Part shown: positions 41,501 through 54,900 of the stretch, piece after piece
Layout of the letters: each line of letters starts with the position of its first letter
Numbering within the stretch: position 1 is the first letter of the stretch
From: Litomosoides sigmodontis
Lineage: Eukaryota; Nematoda; Chromadorea; Rhabditida; Onchocercidae
Direction of reading: 5' to 3'
Assembly (NCBI GenBank): GCA_963070105.1
Contig: OY718806.1
Span: forward strand, 7,089,865 to 7,153,864
DNA length: 64,000 nt
Translations under genes and position numbers: made by a program
The notes under the pieces: model-generated
What the model saw: only the letters and a program-made list of their open reading frames with translations
Told to the model about the DNA's origin: nothing
The model's database searches: none

Positions 41501-44500
41501 CTAACATATACCCAAGCTAAATGCATTCTTGTGTAAAATAAAAACGTAAACGATCAATGAACAGTTGTTATAATGAATGTGACCGATTCACTGTAATAAT
41601 AAAGGTTCAAAATGAAACAAAAGCATGTCAGATTGACCAACTAAAAGGCTATGACCTAAACAACGCTGAAAATAAAAATAAACATAACCAAGCAAAATGA
41701 CTACAGCGATAAATATTACAAAAACAAACAAAAAGAAATCCGCTCCGAATGGACACTTAATTTTGCATAACGAAAAAGAGTGCACTCCGCGTACATGCAG
41801 CAATAGTAAAACTTATATCACTAGAAAGCTGGCACATTGTAAGATGTTCCACATAAATTTTTTTCATCTTTTACTCACCCGCATTCGCTTCTGTATTCTC
41901 TCCTGCAACACATTTTCAACAGTTCGGCAGAAAACCCAAAAATTCCAGCAATCCTAATTACGCTGCTTAACGAGAAGCTCGGCCATATTGCTAACTCTTA
42001 CATAAATTTCTCACTATTAATAATTTATGTTCATCTATATTCCAAACTAATGAGCAAAAACTGATCTTCTTGACAATTATTTGATTCGAATGGAATACAC
42101 TTCTCCAATTAATGACAAATTGTGTCACATTTTAAATTTTACAAAATACCAATGTTAAAAAAACAAAGGAACAAAGGGAACATCAAATACAACAAAATCT
42201 GTCAAGGAACTTCTATTGCAGATCCTACATAGTCCGAACTAACAATTACTTGACTTGCTTTTCCTTCATATTTGATATATTTAATGTGCATCACTTTTTC
42301 ACGTACGAGCTGCACTTACGTAGGAGGAAAAATTTGCAACGCTTAAGGAAATCAAACTTAAGAAATAAAGCCTGCATATTCTAACCGGACAGGAAACTGA
42401 TGGAATTACCCATGTGTTACGAGAGTTGCAGTAACATTTTCGACGATGAACAAAATACTGCAGAATTAATTCACACGATTTTATTTAAAAAAAAATATGA
42501 GTTCTACATTGAAAAAGCTGTGTGTGAACCTGGAAGTGTCGTCCGTGTTGTAGTTACAACGCGCGTCATCTTCTTTGACACAACCACTGATCCATCCTCA
42601 CTTGTGAAGCCCTCCGCCATCGTTTCATGTTTCTGATCGGTCACTTGAAATTGAAGACTTATTTTCAACAATTCTGCGATTAGTTTTATTCCTTATTAAC
42701 ATACTATGTTAAACATATCCCTTTAGTACCTCTTAACTGCATTTCCTTTCGTCACTTAAAAATATGTTTTACTTGATAATTTTTGAGACAAAAGAAAATG
42801 CCGAACAATGATGTCCCTTCTCAATACTTCCTATATAGCGTCCTACATCTCTTTTCTAGTTACTTAGTTTATCTTGAAATAATGCGGAAAATTTTCGTAC
42901 TGAAAGGAAAGAATTAAGCATGTATATAATGAACTCTGTACAACAAAGAAGAAGGTTTACCTGTTGGGGTACTTTGTTCTGTGAAAGATAGGGGAGTTTC
43001 CGGCACACCTGAAATGCTTCCAATAATAAATAGGAAAACATCAAGTTACAAAATGAAGCATGAGTTAGGGGAGGCAAGAATAAGTAATATCATTTGCTAC
43101 GAAGATAACTACGTTATACTAAGATCAAATCTGACTCATATTTGATATAAGCTGCTGTTGCAAGTGCTGCACTGTTGCCGGATCAAGACCTTCCATACCA
43201 GGTGTATCCGTTTCAAAAACAGACTTTGTGGTAGTGGAATACTGAGATGAGTTAACACGAATCTGAATGTCAGAAGTCGGTGATGCCGAGGCAAGCATGC
43301 TGGAGACAGCATTTGAAGCAGCAGTATCTGGAGGACAAACAGCTCCAGCAGCGCGTAATTCCTCTTCAAGATCCTGCAAGCGACGAACTGCAGCTGCGTG
43401 CCGATCAGGGTTGTTCATTTTCAGTGAACTCAAAGTGAAGAGCAAGCGGCCTATAACTGACTCAACAGATCGCTCCATCCCTTCCAACTGCTCCTCATTA
43501 TCGCAGGCTTCGATTTGTGCTACCCCACTGGGACTCACGAACTGCACATATGCTTTATATCCGGGTTCGCGATCTTCAGAAAGGAGTGCAGAAGCCTGCG
43601 ACGAAGTTCGTTTACGCTCAAACAGATCACTGGAAGCAATTGGTTTCATCATATCAATATCTTGCTCATGGCTCGTTTCTGATTGAGCCTGGATCTCAAG
43701 ATCCATTCCTGCAGCAATTCTGCAATTCTCCCATTGCTCCGCTGCAGAAACAGTTTCGTCACTCACACTTCCACTCTGGAATACAGGTGTTGCTGCTGGA
43801 GCTCCAACACAGACATCTGATCCACAAGAGGTTTGCTCACATTCAGTTGATGTTTCTTCCACAACGGTGAATTTTGCGACAGATTCTATGTGATGAAAAG
43901 ACAAGGTGGTGCTCAAGCGACAAGAATCCAACACAACCCCGTTAACGATAACAGTGCCGGAATCAGTTATCCCAGAGAGGACCAGGTTATGTGTGGCAGT
44001 CTTCGAAGCGCACATCGTTCAGTACTGAAAGGATAGGGAGAGAGAGGTTGAGGGGAGCAAAAAAGTAGGCAAGAGTCAGCTGCTATGCTTGATGTGTCCT
44101 TGTCAGATACTGGAGCAAATTTATCGAGAGTAGCAGTTATAGACTACAGCAGCAAACAAAAGTGAAGGATGACAGAAAAGCTTTAACAATAAGGGAAGCC
44201 CAAAGAGCACTCAAATTATGATGCTTTGCATAATTTCATTAAATACTAGCAAAAAGACATATGCGAGATTGCGATTTAAATCAATTTGTAGATCCAAATT
44301 ATTCATGAACGTTCCGCCCTTTGGTATCTTCACCAGTTCGTCTTTCCTCCATCAAGTCTGAAAAATCAACGGCATCATGTGCTACTGCTACTGCTGCTAC
44401 ACTGATGCTTGTATTCTGCTGCACACTATGTTTCCATCCCTGTTTCCGAACGAATTCAAAACAACTCTCTCTTCCAATGCCTCATTGATCACAATCTCGC

Positions 44501-47500
44501 AAGCATTTATCTCAAGTGATACAGAAATAATATGCAAAACAGCTGACTCGCTTTGACCTTCCAGAACTTCTCAACCCTCTCCCTATTACCACTACAAAAC
44601 AGATACATAAGCAGCTACCACAAGGATTGTTTAAAGCACGAAGAACAACGCTGCCATCAACAACAGCGTCAACAGATTAACTCCGACAGTATCACAGGAA
44701 ATGTTTAGTTAGCAACAAATAGTGCAAGCAATGGAAGAAAGAGCTGTACAAATAATGGGCCAGTATTCCCTTCCATTTCATACGAACCTCTGCACCCTCC
44801 TCCCCGACGCATACGAAAGCGTTGTGTGCAGCAGGCAGAAGTGCAGGCTTATATCAAATACATCAGAATGAACGGAGGACCATCAGGAATTCCTACCTTC
44901 CTTCAAATTCCCCACCAAAGGATATCGAAATAGCGATTTTGCCCTCCAGCTCAACAGACTTTATTCATCTCCTCCCCAGTTATCAGTAGCGCGGCAAAAT
45001 CACCTTTCAAAGCATACACTCTTTTTAACCCTGCTTGACACCACAGTACGCGATAATCAACATTTCTTACTAAAAGTGTTATCACTCAAAAACGGTGAAG
45101 TCCGCCAAGCCTTTCAATTTCTCTATACGGGATAGCGAACTAATTAAAGGACTGATCATATAATACTGGCAATAAAACTGTCTCAGACGTGAAGGACAGC
45201 AAAAAAACTACTACCACCTCCGAACCAACTGATTCATAATCGCACGAAACTAATAAATAAATTATTGTAAAACAGCCTAAAATTACATAACTAGGTATCG
45301 GCAGTTACAGTTTATTCCACATTCCGTTTTTTAAATATAGGACTGTGCGTTAAACGATCACTTTTTTGCTTTAAAAGCAAAGTTAAAATTACAAAAAGAA
45401 ATTACAAACCCATAATGCCTTCATCCTCTTTTTCCGCCGAAGTCATGACAACACTTGCATCTCCGTCATTTAGTCCCATTTTAGTAGCAGATGTTTCAGC
45501 TTCATCTGATAAAACTTGCATTAAATGATTATTCTTCATTCTTGTCGTCTTCACGGTGACATCACCATCTTTCACCTCATGTATTACCTGGTATTCAAGC
45601 GTTCCTTCTTTCGGTGCTTCCTTCAAGTATTCACGTAATTATTCTCTATTTGATAAGCATTTCATTAATTAAATAATTTGTATTTGTTTATAAGATAGAA
45701 GTGAAATGTCTCCATGATTTTTAGAATCAATAATTAAATCCACTAAATAAAAAATGTCCCGATGTTGCACCGTTACAATGTTAAGAAGGATATGACACAC
45801 ACCGGAAAAAATTGCTGCAAATCAAGATCGTCTAAGAAACCAGACATTATCTGTATTGCAAAATTACGACAAGAAAAAGTGCACTAAAAAAGCTTTTACC
45901 TGCTGCTCTAAATTCATCTCTACTTCCTCAACCATTTGATTCCACTTCTCTTGTTCTTCTTCGTTGAGAGGCACTATCCTATCAACAATTTCTTCATTTA
46001 CAGCAATATCATCCTCATATGTGGTTGTTATTGTGCGTTCTTCCACAATAGGACCTGCATTAAAATTTGTTTGCCTTCAGTTACAAACTTCATAAAGTTG
46101 TAGTAACGTCAAAGTCGACTAGAATCCATCAGTATCAATTCGCTCACCATTTTCTGAATCATGAACATGTCGTTCAGTACGCACAACTGTACGGATTTCG
46201 GAAACTGTATCCTCCTCTTCCTCTTCTATAAAAAGAAAAAATTTTGATATCTACATTTTACAAACCATGGATTGAACCATCATACTTCAAAATTCTGCAT
46301 TTATATTTCATTGAAAGATGTGAATTACCGCAAAATTGCTCCCCTTTGGGTCCTTCTGTATCTTTATCTGTCTCACCATATCTGGTCTGTTGAAATAATG
46401 GTTCCTGCACCATTAGTTGTTGCGTCGTTGTTATCTTCAAAGATATAAGGTTTTTTTCAGTTGCTATAAATGGCAAAATAAGTGTCATGAAAACCATAAT
46501 TATGATCATCATACTTCAGGGTAACGATGTCTGTCGTCAACTATCTCTGGCGAAACGGTTGATATAGCCATTGAGGGTCCAGAAATAGAAACAGATGTCC
46601 CTTCTAAGTCATCTGGCTTTTCAGCTCGATTCATTTCACGTACAACATCATCACGCCCTATCCGTTGGAAAGCTGATCGCAAAGCAGCGGCTGCAATTTC
46701 ATGAAGGTATTTCAGAAACTGATACGAAATAAAACTTCCTTATGGTGAACGAAACTTTTAACGATTAACAACCTCTATCTTGTAACACATTATACTGCTG
46801 AAGCAAACACTTACGCGTAGCTTGTTCTTTCTTTAAAAATCTCCAAATACGCAGAATGGTGATTGCTTCAAGGCCAACGAATTGATGACGAACTTGTCGT
46901 ATATCAATGTCAGGTACTTCGAGCGCTCGAGCCAATCGATGCCAATCAGCACCAATTAATCGTGCAACATGCGGCAGTGACAAGTCATCAGGTTCATCAG
47001 TTTCATGTAAAACTCCAGCGTACTTTTCCGCCAAAGGAGCATCCGAAGAGAAAGGTTTTTTGGGAATGATTGGTTCCTGAAAAAATAATTTCAATTGAAA
47101 AGAGAAACGTTGCGAAATTGCGCACATGCATAACCCTTTGATACATTGCAAATACACTAATAATCGATTTCATTACATTTACATTCCTACATAAATTCAT
47201 AATGCTGTTACAGCATTACCGGTCCGGTATAATCTGGAAGAGTGACTGCAAGAGTACACAACGGCATTTGAGGAGGCAAATTTTCGGCTCTCGTTTTTGG
47301 CTCTTTCATAAATGCTATCCGGCCATCAGCAACAGCTTCACTATCGGTGTGAGCACGTGTCTTAAATTTAATAGATAAATGTAAGAATGGAAAGTTAATG
47401 GAATTGAAATTAAAGACAAATATTCGGGGAAAAGTACTTACAACTATAAAAACTCGTTGCGAATATGATATAATTTAATCTGCAATTAAAATCATGAGTA

Positions 47501-50500
47501 TAATATAATATAATATAATATAATATAATATAATATAATATAATATAATATAATATAATATAATATAATATAATATAATATAATATAATATAATATAATA
47601 TAATATAATATAATATAATATAATATAATATAATATAATATAATATAATATAATATAATATAATATAATTTAATATAATATAATATAATATAATATAATA
47701 TAATATAATATAATATAATATAATATAATATAATATAATATAATATAATATAATATAATATAATATAATATAATATAATATAATATAATATAATATAATA
47801 TAATATAATATAATATAATATAATATAATAATTAATGTAATACATAATACAATATAATATAATAATAATAATAGAAATCTGTGGTACCTTTATCAAGAAA
47901 GCAAGACGATTTTCTTGGAACGGCAAAAAATAAAGTGAAAGCTGTTCGTCGCTTTTTGTTATTGGAAGAATATTCCCAGAGAATTCCAAAAATTGATGTC
48001 GCCCGCTCAAAACTTCGACATCTTTCGATTTAGCAATTTCAATGAAATGCTCTTGTTTTTCTAGTGTTTTATCTTCCCGATCATCAGTCATACAAAATAA
48101 TCTAAAACTCTGGGCATAATGTGCAATATTATTTTTGTGCATCAATTAAGGTTTGAAAAAATTAAATAATAATAAATTGATTACAAATTATTCAAGGCAG
48201 GTTGAAAACGAACCTCAACTGTCCTTCAGTAGGATGACTCCGCCGAGCAAAAATAAGAAATTTAGCCATATAAGGGACGGCAATCGCTTCATTGTAAACT
48301 TCTTGCGCCATTCTTGCTGCATCCCTCGGAGTTTGGCAGTCCATCAGCCAGAACCGCGCAGAAACAGTAGTTGTGAATGAAACGTCCTCACCTAGATCAG
48401 TAAGAAAACGAGTAAAAAAGAATCCGAAAATTAACCAAACTGTGGGAACCAATCACGTATTTTTGTCTCACCACGACGTAATTTTGTATTTTTTAAGAAA
48501 GAAAACATATAATTAAAAAGATAAAAACTATTTAATAAACTCACCAGTAAATGTTAACTGTGTGGTCCCAGTAATATCTTCCCATTGAGCAGGAGCAGAC
48601 CCTCCCGTTATACTGCACAGTAAACGAAGCGTTGGTGGCTCCTGTCCCGGTTGGCCGCTAAAACTTATAAAACAGTTTTAAATACTGACACAATGCAAAT
48701 GTATTATAATCCAGCTTATTTCTCGGTCCACAGGATAATTTAGCTATTGAAGTATTACCTATACTGTGTTAACATTCCTTTATTTGAGCTTTGTGGCAAT
48801 GGTATACATAATGTTATAGGCTTATGAAATTTGCGGCGACGTGGTTCAACAGTTACAATTGAAGATACTGCAACTCTGTTTCCATGTAAACGAGTGACTA
48901 TCTCCTGCGGAACTGGCTGCGCTTGTACAGATACCTTGATCAGCTTGGTCAAGGAACCATCCGGAAATATAGCCTGGAAGATGATCTGGTAAACAAGCTC
49001 ACTATAGAAGCAGGATGAATGCGAACTAGACAAAATATACGTGAATAAAAGCATTAATGTGTAGTACTAAAGAAGTTTTAAAACATGTTTTTGAAATGAA
49101 TCTTTATGAACCTGCACACGAGGAACAACTGAGGAGAGTATTACACCGCCCTCAGGACCAACACAGTGCACTTCTTGCCGGACACGAGTAACGACCGCAA
49201 AATACATTGGAAAATCATTAGTGAGAATGCGCGTAATTCGCGATGTATGTAAATCATCAAGCTGCGACAGATCTTCTGCGTCAAATGATTCATTCAATAC
49301 CTAGAACAGAGACCAACTTTTTCATATTCATAACAAATATGATTAGGATTTTAATGGAGTTTGAAAAAAAAATTGGTCACACGAACTTCCTGAACGGCAT
49401 CCTCTGTTGCCTCCAGTTGATGCTCTTTCCAATGCTGCCCATCGTCGGAACGCAAAATGACAATCTCTCGTTCTCGCCCACGAAGTGATGCAAAATGTGG
49501 CACTTCCAATATAACAGGACCCAAGAATTTTGCTCCATGTGGCGCCATCTCAAGTATACGCGAGGCAAGTGCTTCACCTTCACTCAGTGGTGGTGGATGT
49601 GCTAACTTATCCTAAATAAGGAGTGAGATAGAAAACTCTAAAATGAAATCCAGCTAATGCATTCCGAAGCAAAAATTAAAGGCTACCTTCCGAAGATATC
49701 TGCATGTGATGCGTGTGGGCTGTGGGGCTTTTCTTGGCGGTATAATGATTCGGACACCAGAATGCCGGCAACCACGCATTGCTCCACCACGCGCGTCTAC
49801 CATAAACGAAATTAAAAAGCTGAAATAGTGCCTACCTTAGTGAAGAAACGGCAACAAGTGCGAAAAAGCCACAAGTTAGTGCAGTTATTTCTTCAATTCT
49901 ACAAGATTGAAGTTCACTTGACAGTAAGAACTTTCACCATTTAAAACAAAAGAGATTTGCTTAAAGCATTCAGTTACACTGGCAAAAGCAGAGCTGCAAA
50001 CATTGTTTCAAACGAAGTAATGAATACAAATAAATCAAGACTATTTCACGTACAATTTAAATCCCGCTGTTTTTGTAAGTTCCAAAACATGTACTAAAAT
50101 TCACACATGTATTAAAATATCAGAAAATCCCCTAAAAAGTGAAAATATATATCTAGGAATGTTTAAAAAAGTTTCAACACATATGAAGCAGTGAAAAATG
50201 CAGAGCCACGTTTAATTCAAATAGCACAGTATTAGCAGATAAATCACTAGTATGTCACTCTGACGGGTGGAGAGTCCGAATCAGATAGTTTTAAAATCAA
50301 AAAAAGTTTCGTTTTAACATTTCTGATTTCAAAAATGAACGACAACTTTATAATCAGAGCTCGCCACGACAGAATGTAACAAATATTTTCGAAAACTGAA
50401 TCAGGACAATTTCCTACCTTTAGAGAGAAAAGAAACAGAACATGCTGTACGGTACAGCGCCAAGACTATGTGTAACGAATTAAAAACTCACGTTTTGTGG

Positions 50501-51908
50501 AGAAGTTTGCTAAAATAAAAAAATTATAAATCCAATTTGGTTTTATATACTGCACTTCATCCGAAAAGCAAGCATCTGATGAGCATCAACAAGGTCGATC
50601 CTAAGAACTCAGATAACGTTCCATTATAAATATTTAACCAACAGTAATATTGCAGTTACCTAGGTTGCACAGTGGTCCTCGTGATTGCAACATTATCAAG
50701 AAGCAACACATCCAAAGAAGAATCACCTATCGCGGCAGTAACAGGTTCGTGCTAGAAAAGCTTTTGTTATAAAAAAGAGAGAAAGCTTATACAGGATAAA
50801 ACTGTCAGTATCGTAAGTCATAAATGAAATGAAAACCCCATATCTTGTATATCGCCAAAAATATTGAGAAATAGAACAAAATACGGTTGTCCTCAATTTC
50901 CCTTAATCTATTTCTGATGATAAACACAACACAACCTAATTTTTTTCTACTTTAATGTGTTTACTTAATGTTAATTAAATGACAAGATATAAACGCATTA
51001 CTTGTGCTTTACGAATCAAGGCATCGAGATCGCCATCCGCACCTTCTACTTCCGGGCTTCGTGACAGCATCTGCAAATACACATAACTTATTCAATATAT
51101 TATGATCGATTTCTGTTGAAAGACACTCCGAGAGCAAAAAACCGTTTTTACATCCAAAGTGAAGAATAGAACATAACGAAATATTCTATAAGGAGGCAAA
51201 CCACTCTCTCCTTCCAGGACACTTAAAAATTTCTAGAACGTAAATGGAGATTGTGGATTTAAACCTTACAAATGAGCGAAATTAATTCAATAAAACAGAC
51301 ATGGCCGTTTTAAAAGGATGGTGATATTCATAACATACAGAATATCTAAAATGAAGAGTTCTAGAAATATGCCAAAAAATACCGGTTCTGTCGCATGAAT
51401 CAAATGAACACCTGTTGAGTCGTGCAAACCTTTTGTGAGGCTTTCTGAGAAATCACGAACGTGAGCGTTGGCTGTGATCTGATTATCTTCACCTATAACA
51501 AACCTTCTGCGTATACACTAACTAGGTCTATTGCATCATCCATTAAACAGTATATAAGAGGAGTTCTTATCTGAGTCTTTTCTTGCAAGGTAACGCTATC
51601 ACAAATCATTCTCAGTCAATTATGTCAAGGTCATTTCCTAGATACAGATTATTCTACTTCATAAAACTTATCTGCACAGTACATACGTATGTTCCATAAA
51701 AAACGGAAAAAAATTATAAAATTGTTTCAATGCAGTGAGAAAACGAAGAAAATAAGCAATAATTTTCAAAATTAAGCATATAGAGAGAGCCATGATGATA
51801 TCAAAGGATGAAAGACGTCCCCAAACACAGTCTTAACAGTCACTGGCCTTATATTCGGCAGCTTTTCTGTCGATTTTGTCCAGTGTAAGCCAGAACGGCG
51901 CAATTTCG

Positions 51909-51963
<55 letters not shown>

Positions 51964-54900
51964 GCATAAACAAGAACGAAGAGAAAGGAATAGAAGAGGA
52001 AAGAGGAACGTTACGTGTATAGAAGGAGATACACCAAATGAGCACTGCTGTATCACTTAACTGCAAAAAAATTAACGCAATATAAATTCAGAACCGATAA
52101 ATTATAAATGACTGGAAGGGATAAAAACCCCAAACAGAATTAAAAAAAAAAACTTTCGTAAACAGATAAAAATTGATCAATTCCCACTACAGAAGTGATA
52201 AATAAAAAATTTTAGATGACGAACTGCTGTATGACTGACCGCTATTTAAAAAATTGGCGATTACAACTCCTACTGTCTAGTACTAAATTGTTAAACATGT
52301 TGTCATTGAAAAAAGCATGCTCCTTATTTAATAAACGAAGTTCAACTGAAACAGTACAGCGCCGATTCAACTGCAACAGGACAAATTACCTTCGCACAAA
52401 ATTAAGCTTCACAATAGCCACCTCAGCAGCACCGCACTGACGGAGCTATATGTTTAAGCTAGATATGTGCAATAGATAACAGTCATCTAGGAACCTCATG
52501 GAGGCATTAGTAATTACGGTGTGAATAAACATCACCAATACCTTTATCATCAACAGCATCGCAAACACATTAATTAGCCATAAGTATAGGAACGAAGAGG
52601 CTGCATCCCACTTAGTTTGCGTACTAATACTAATGATTATAACCCAAGAAAAAACTGACAAATATTTGAAAGTAACCTGCGAGAAGTGGTATTCTGATAT
52701 TAATTCCAAATCAAAAACGAGTCAAAAAAATATTAAAATGCAAAAAGCAAGAAATGTAAAAATCATACGTGATAAATAAATCAGAGTAGCTCCAGGTGAA
52801 GGATAGGGGCTTGAAGTGTGATTGGGAAAGAAGCTCAGGTCATGGTCATCTGATGTTGACAAGCGTAACGGCGAATATGCCAGGGCATGAAGATGTGATG
52901 CGTCTTCCTCCAACGTATTCCGTGCTAAATCGACGAACAAACGCTCAACAACAACAACAAAGGAACACTCAAGCAACACAACCACAGCAACTAATCCAAC
53001 CTTTGTGAATAATGTTACTGAACTACCACTCAATACTACGCTCATAACATCAATACATTAAAAGCGAGAAAGAGAACCGCATAACCACCAATGACAGAGC
53101 ACTTCGTTCAGCTTTCGCTTGTAGTAAAAATCGGCAATCTGAATCCCTATGTCCACACGAAACATATTTCCTTTCTAGCATTTCCAAAAGGAATAATTGA
53201 AACATTTAAAACATAGAAACCCAATTAATGCCAAAAATTAACCAGCACATCTTACAATTCGTTGAACTAGTAGTAAGCACGCCTAGTCGTAATGACGTCA
53301 TCTCATCATCAAATTCGTGTAACACGATAGGAAGCCCCCCCCCCCTGATCTAATTTTTGTGTTTTTAATTAAAGACCCATGCAGGTCCTTACAAAATATT
53401 GTCTATCAATTTTTTCTAGTTTCCACTGCTTTTGTTAAGCCACCAGCATGTCGGTAATCTTTCAAAGAATTTTTCGATGTAATATAAAGACAAAAAAAGG
53501 AAATAAAAAAAACTGTTACGTGGAATGTGTTAAGCTTATTTAAAAAGGAATACGTTACCAATCTGTTCCTAATTCTGCACAGTCTAAGGCTAAACTCCAT
53601 ATGATTAATGCATTGTTTTTTTCAACTGCGACAATGAAAAATTGATTAGCAAATGGCTCATTGTATATTACCATCCGACCAACTAAAGAATATAAATACC
53701 TTCATCTTCTGAATCAGAAAACATAGTTTCATTCATTGCTTCGGGATTTTGAGGCTTATATCTCTCTTCAGTAACAGTTGTGGTTTCTGTAATCACGGTA
53801 GTCTCAGTGATTGTTTTAAGCGCTTCAACCACAGATACATAGCCCAAACGTTCGGCGATCGATAAGGGAGTTTGCCCTGTCTATAAAACGAAAATGTTAA
53901 ATAAGACACCGAAACGCTGATTTTAGTCAGCTTAAGACTCTATTATTGTTTCAAATGACCATCACAACTTCTCAATCATTTTCCCTATATAAGCTTGCCA
54001 AAAATACATGCACTTGTATTAAGAAAATTAATTATTACCGATGTATGGACATTTGGACTGGCGCCGTGTTCCAATAAATAACGCACAACATTATTATGTC
54101 CTTGCTGAGCAGCTTGATGCAACGGAGTATAGGAAGCACGTGTAGTGGATGAAATTGGTGCGCTCTGCTCAATCAAGAAACGGACCATGTTTATTTGTCC
54201 TGCAAAGCCTCCAACATTACAAATCGTAAAATACACATAAACAGAAATCCATTGGAAAAAATCGAACCAAAATGGCAAGCAACATGTAACGGAGTATATC
54301 CTGCTTTCGTTTTGGGATCAACGGCTGCGTTTCCTTTCACGAGTTCTTCCGCTACACTTACGCGATCCTCTTGCGCACATAGATGCATTGGTGTCAAACC
54401 GTTCCTTGCTTGAGCTCCGACCTAAAATGCAGTAAATCTACGATGGTTATAAATCAATAAAGTAATATGAATGCATATTTTAACTAAGAAATTTATTTCT
54501 CACATCTTTTCGACTTTTCTAAAACCCACCTTTGCTCCATTTTCGATTAGTAAAGCAGCCATTTCGCGATGACCCTCTTGGGCAGCAAGGTGCAGCGGTG
54601 TGAATCCAGCTTTGCTTTCAGCATTCGCATGTGCCTTCAAAAAAAAAATGTTAGAAATTGAAATAATGACTTAATTTTAAGCAAAAATGATCCACTGCTT
54701 TTACACAAATAACATCTAATATCAATATATGGATATCTTCCACTCAGACGAGGCAAATGAAATTTACAGATCCATGAAATCAGATACGCCTAAAACAGGG
54801 AAAAGGGTACACCGTAAAGCGATACCCTATAATGCAGAAGAGTGTTAGCAATATCCATCTGATCCTTCTTAGCCGCAATATGTAAAGGAGTATATCCATT

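Noticed and set aside
47492..48145. 217-codon minus-strand frame with long Ile-Leu-Tyr-Tyr runs
   Set aside because: It is the ankyrin exon 48101-47888 read through into the pentanucleotide satellite; the repeat has no stop in that frame.
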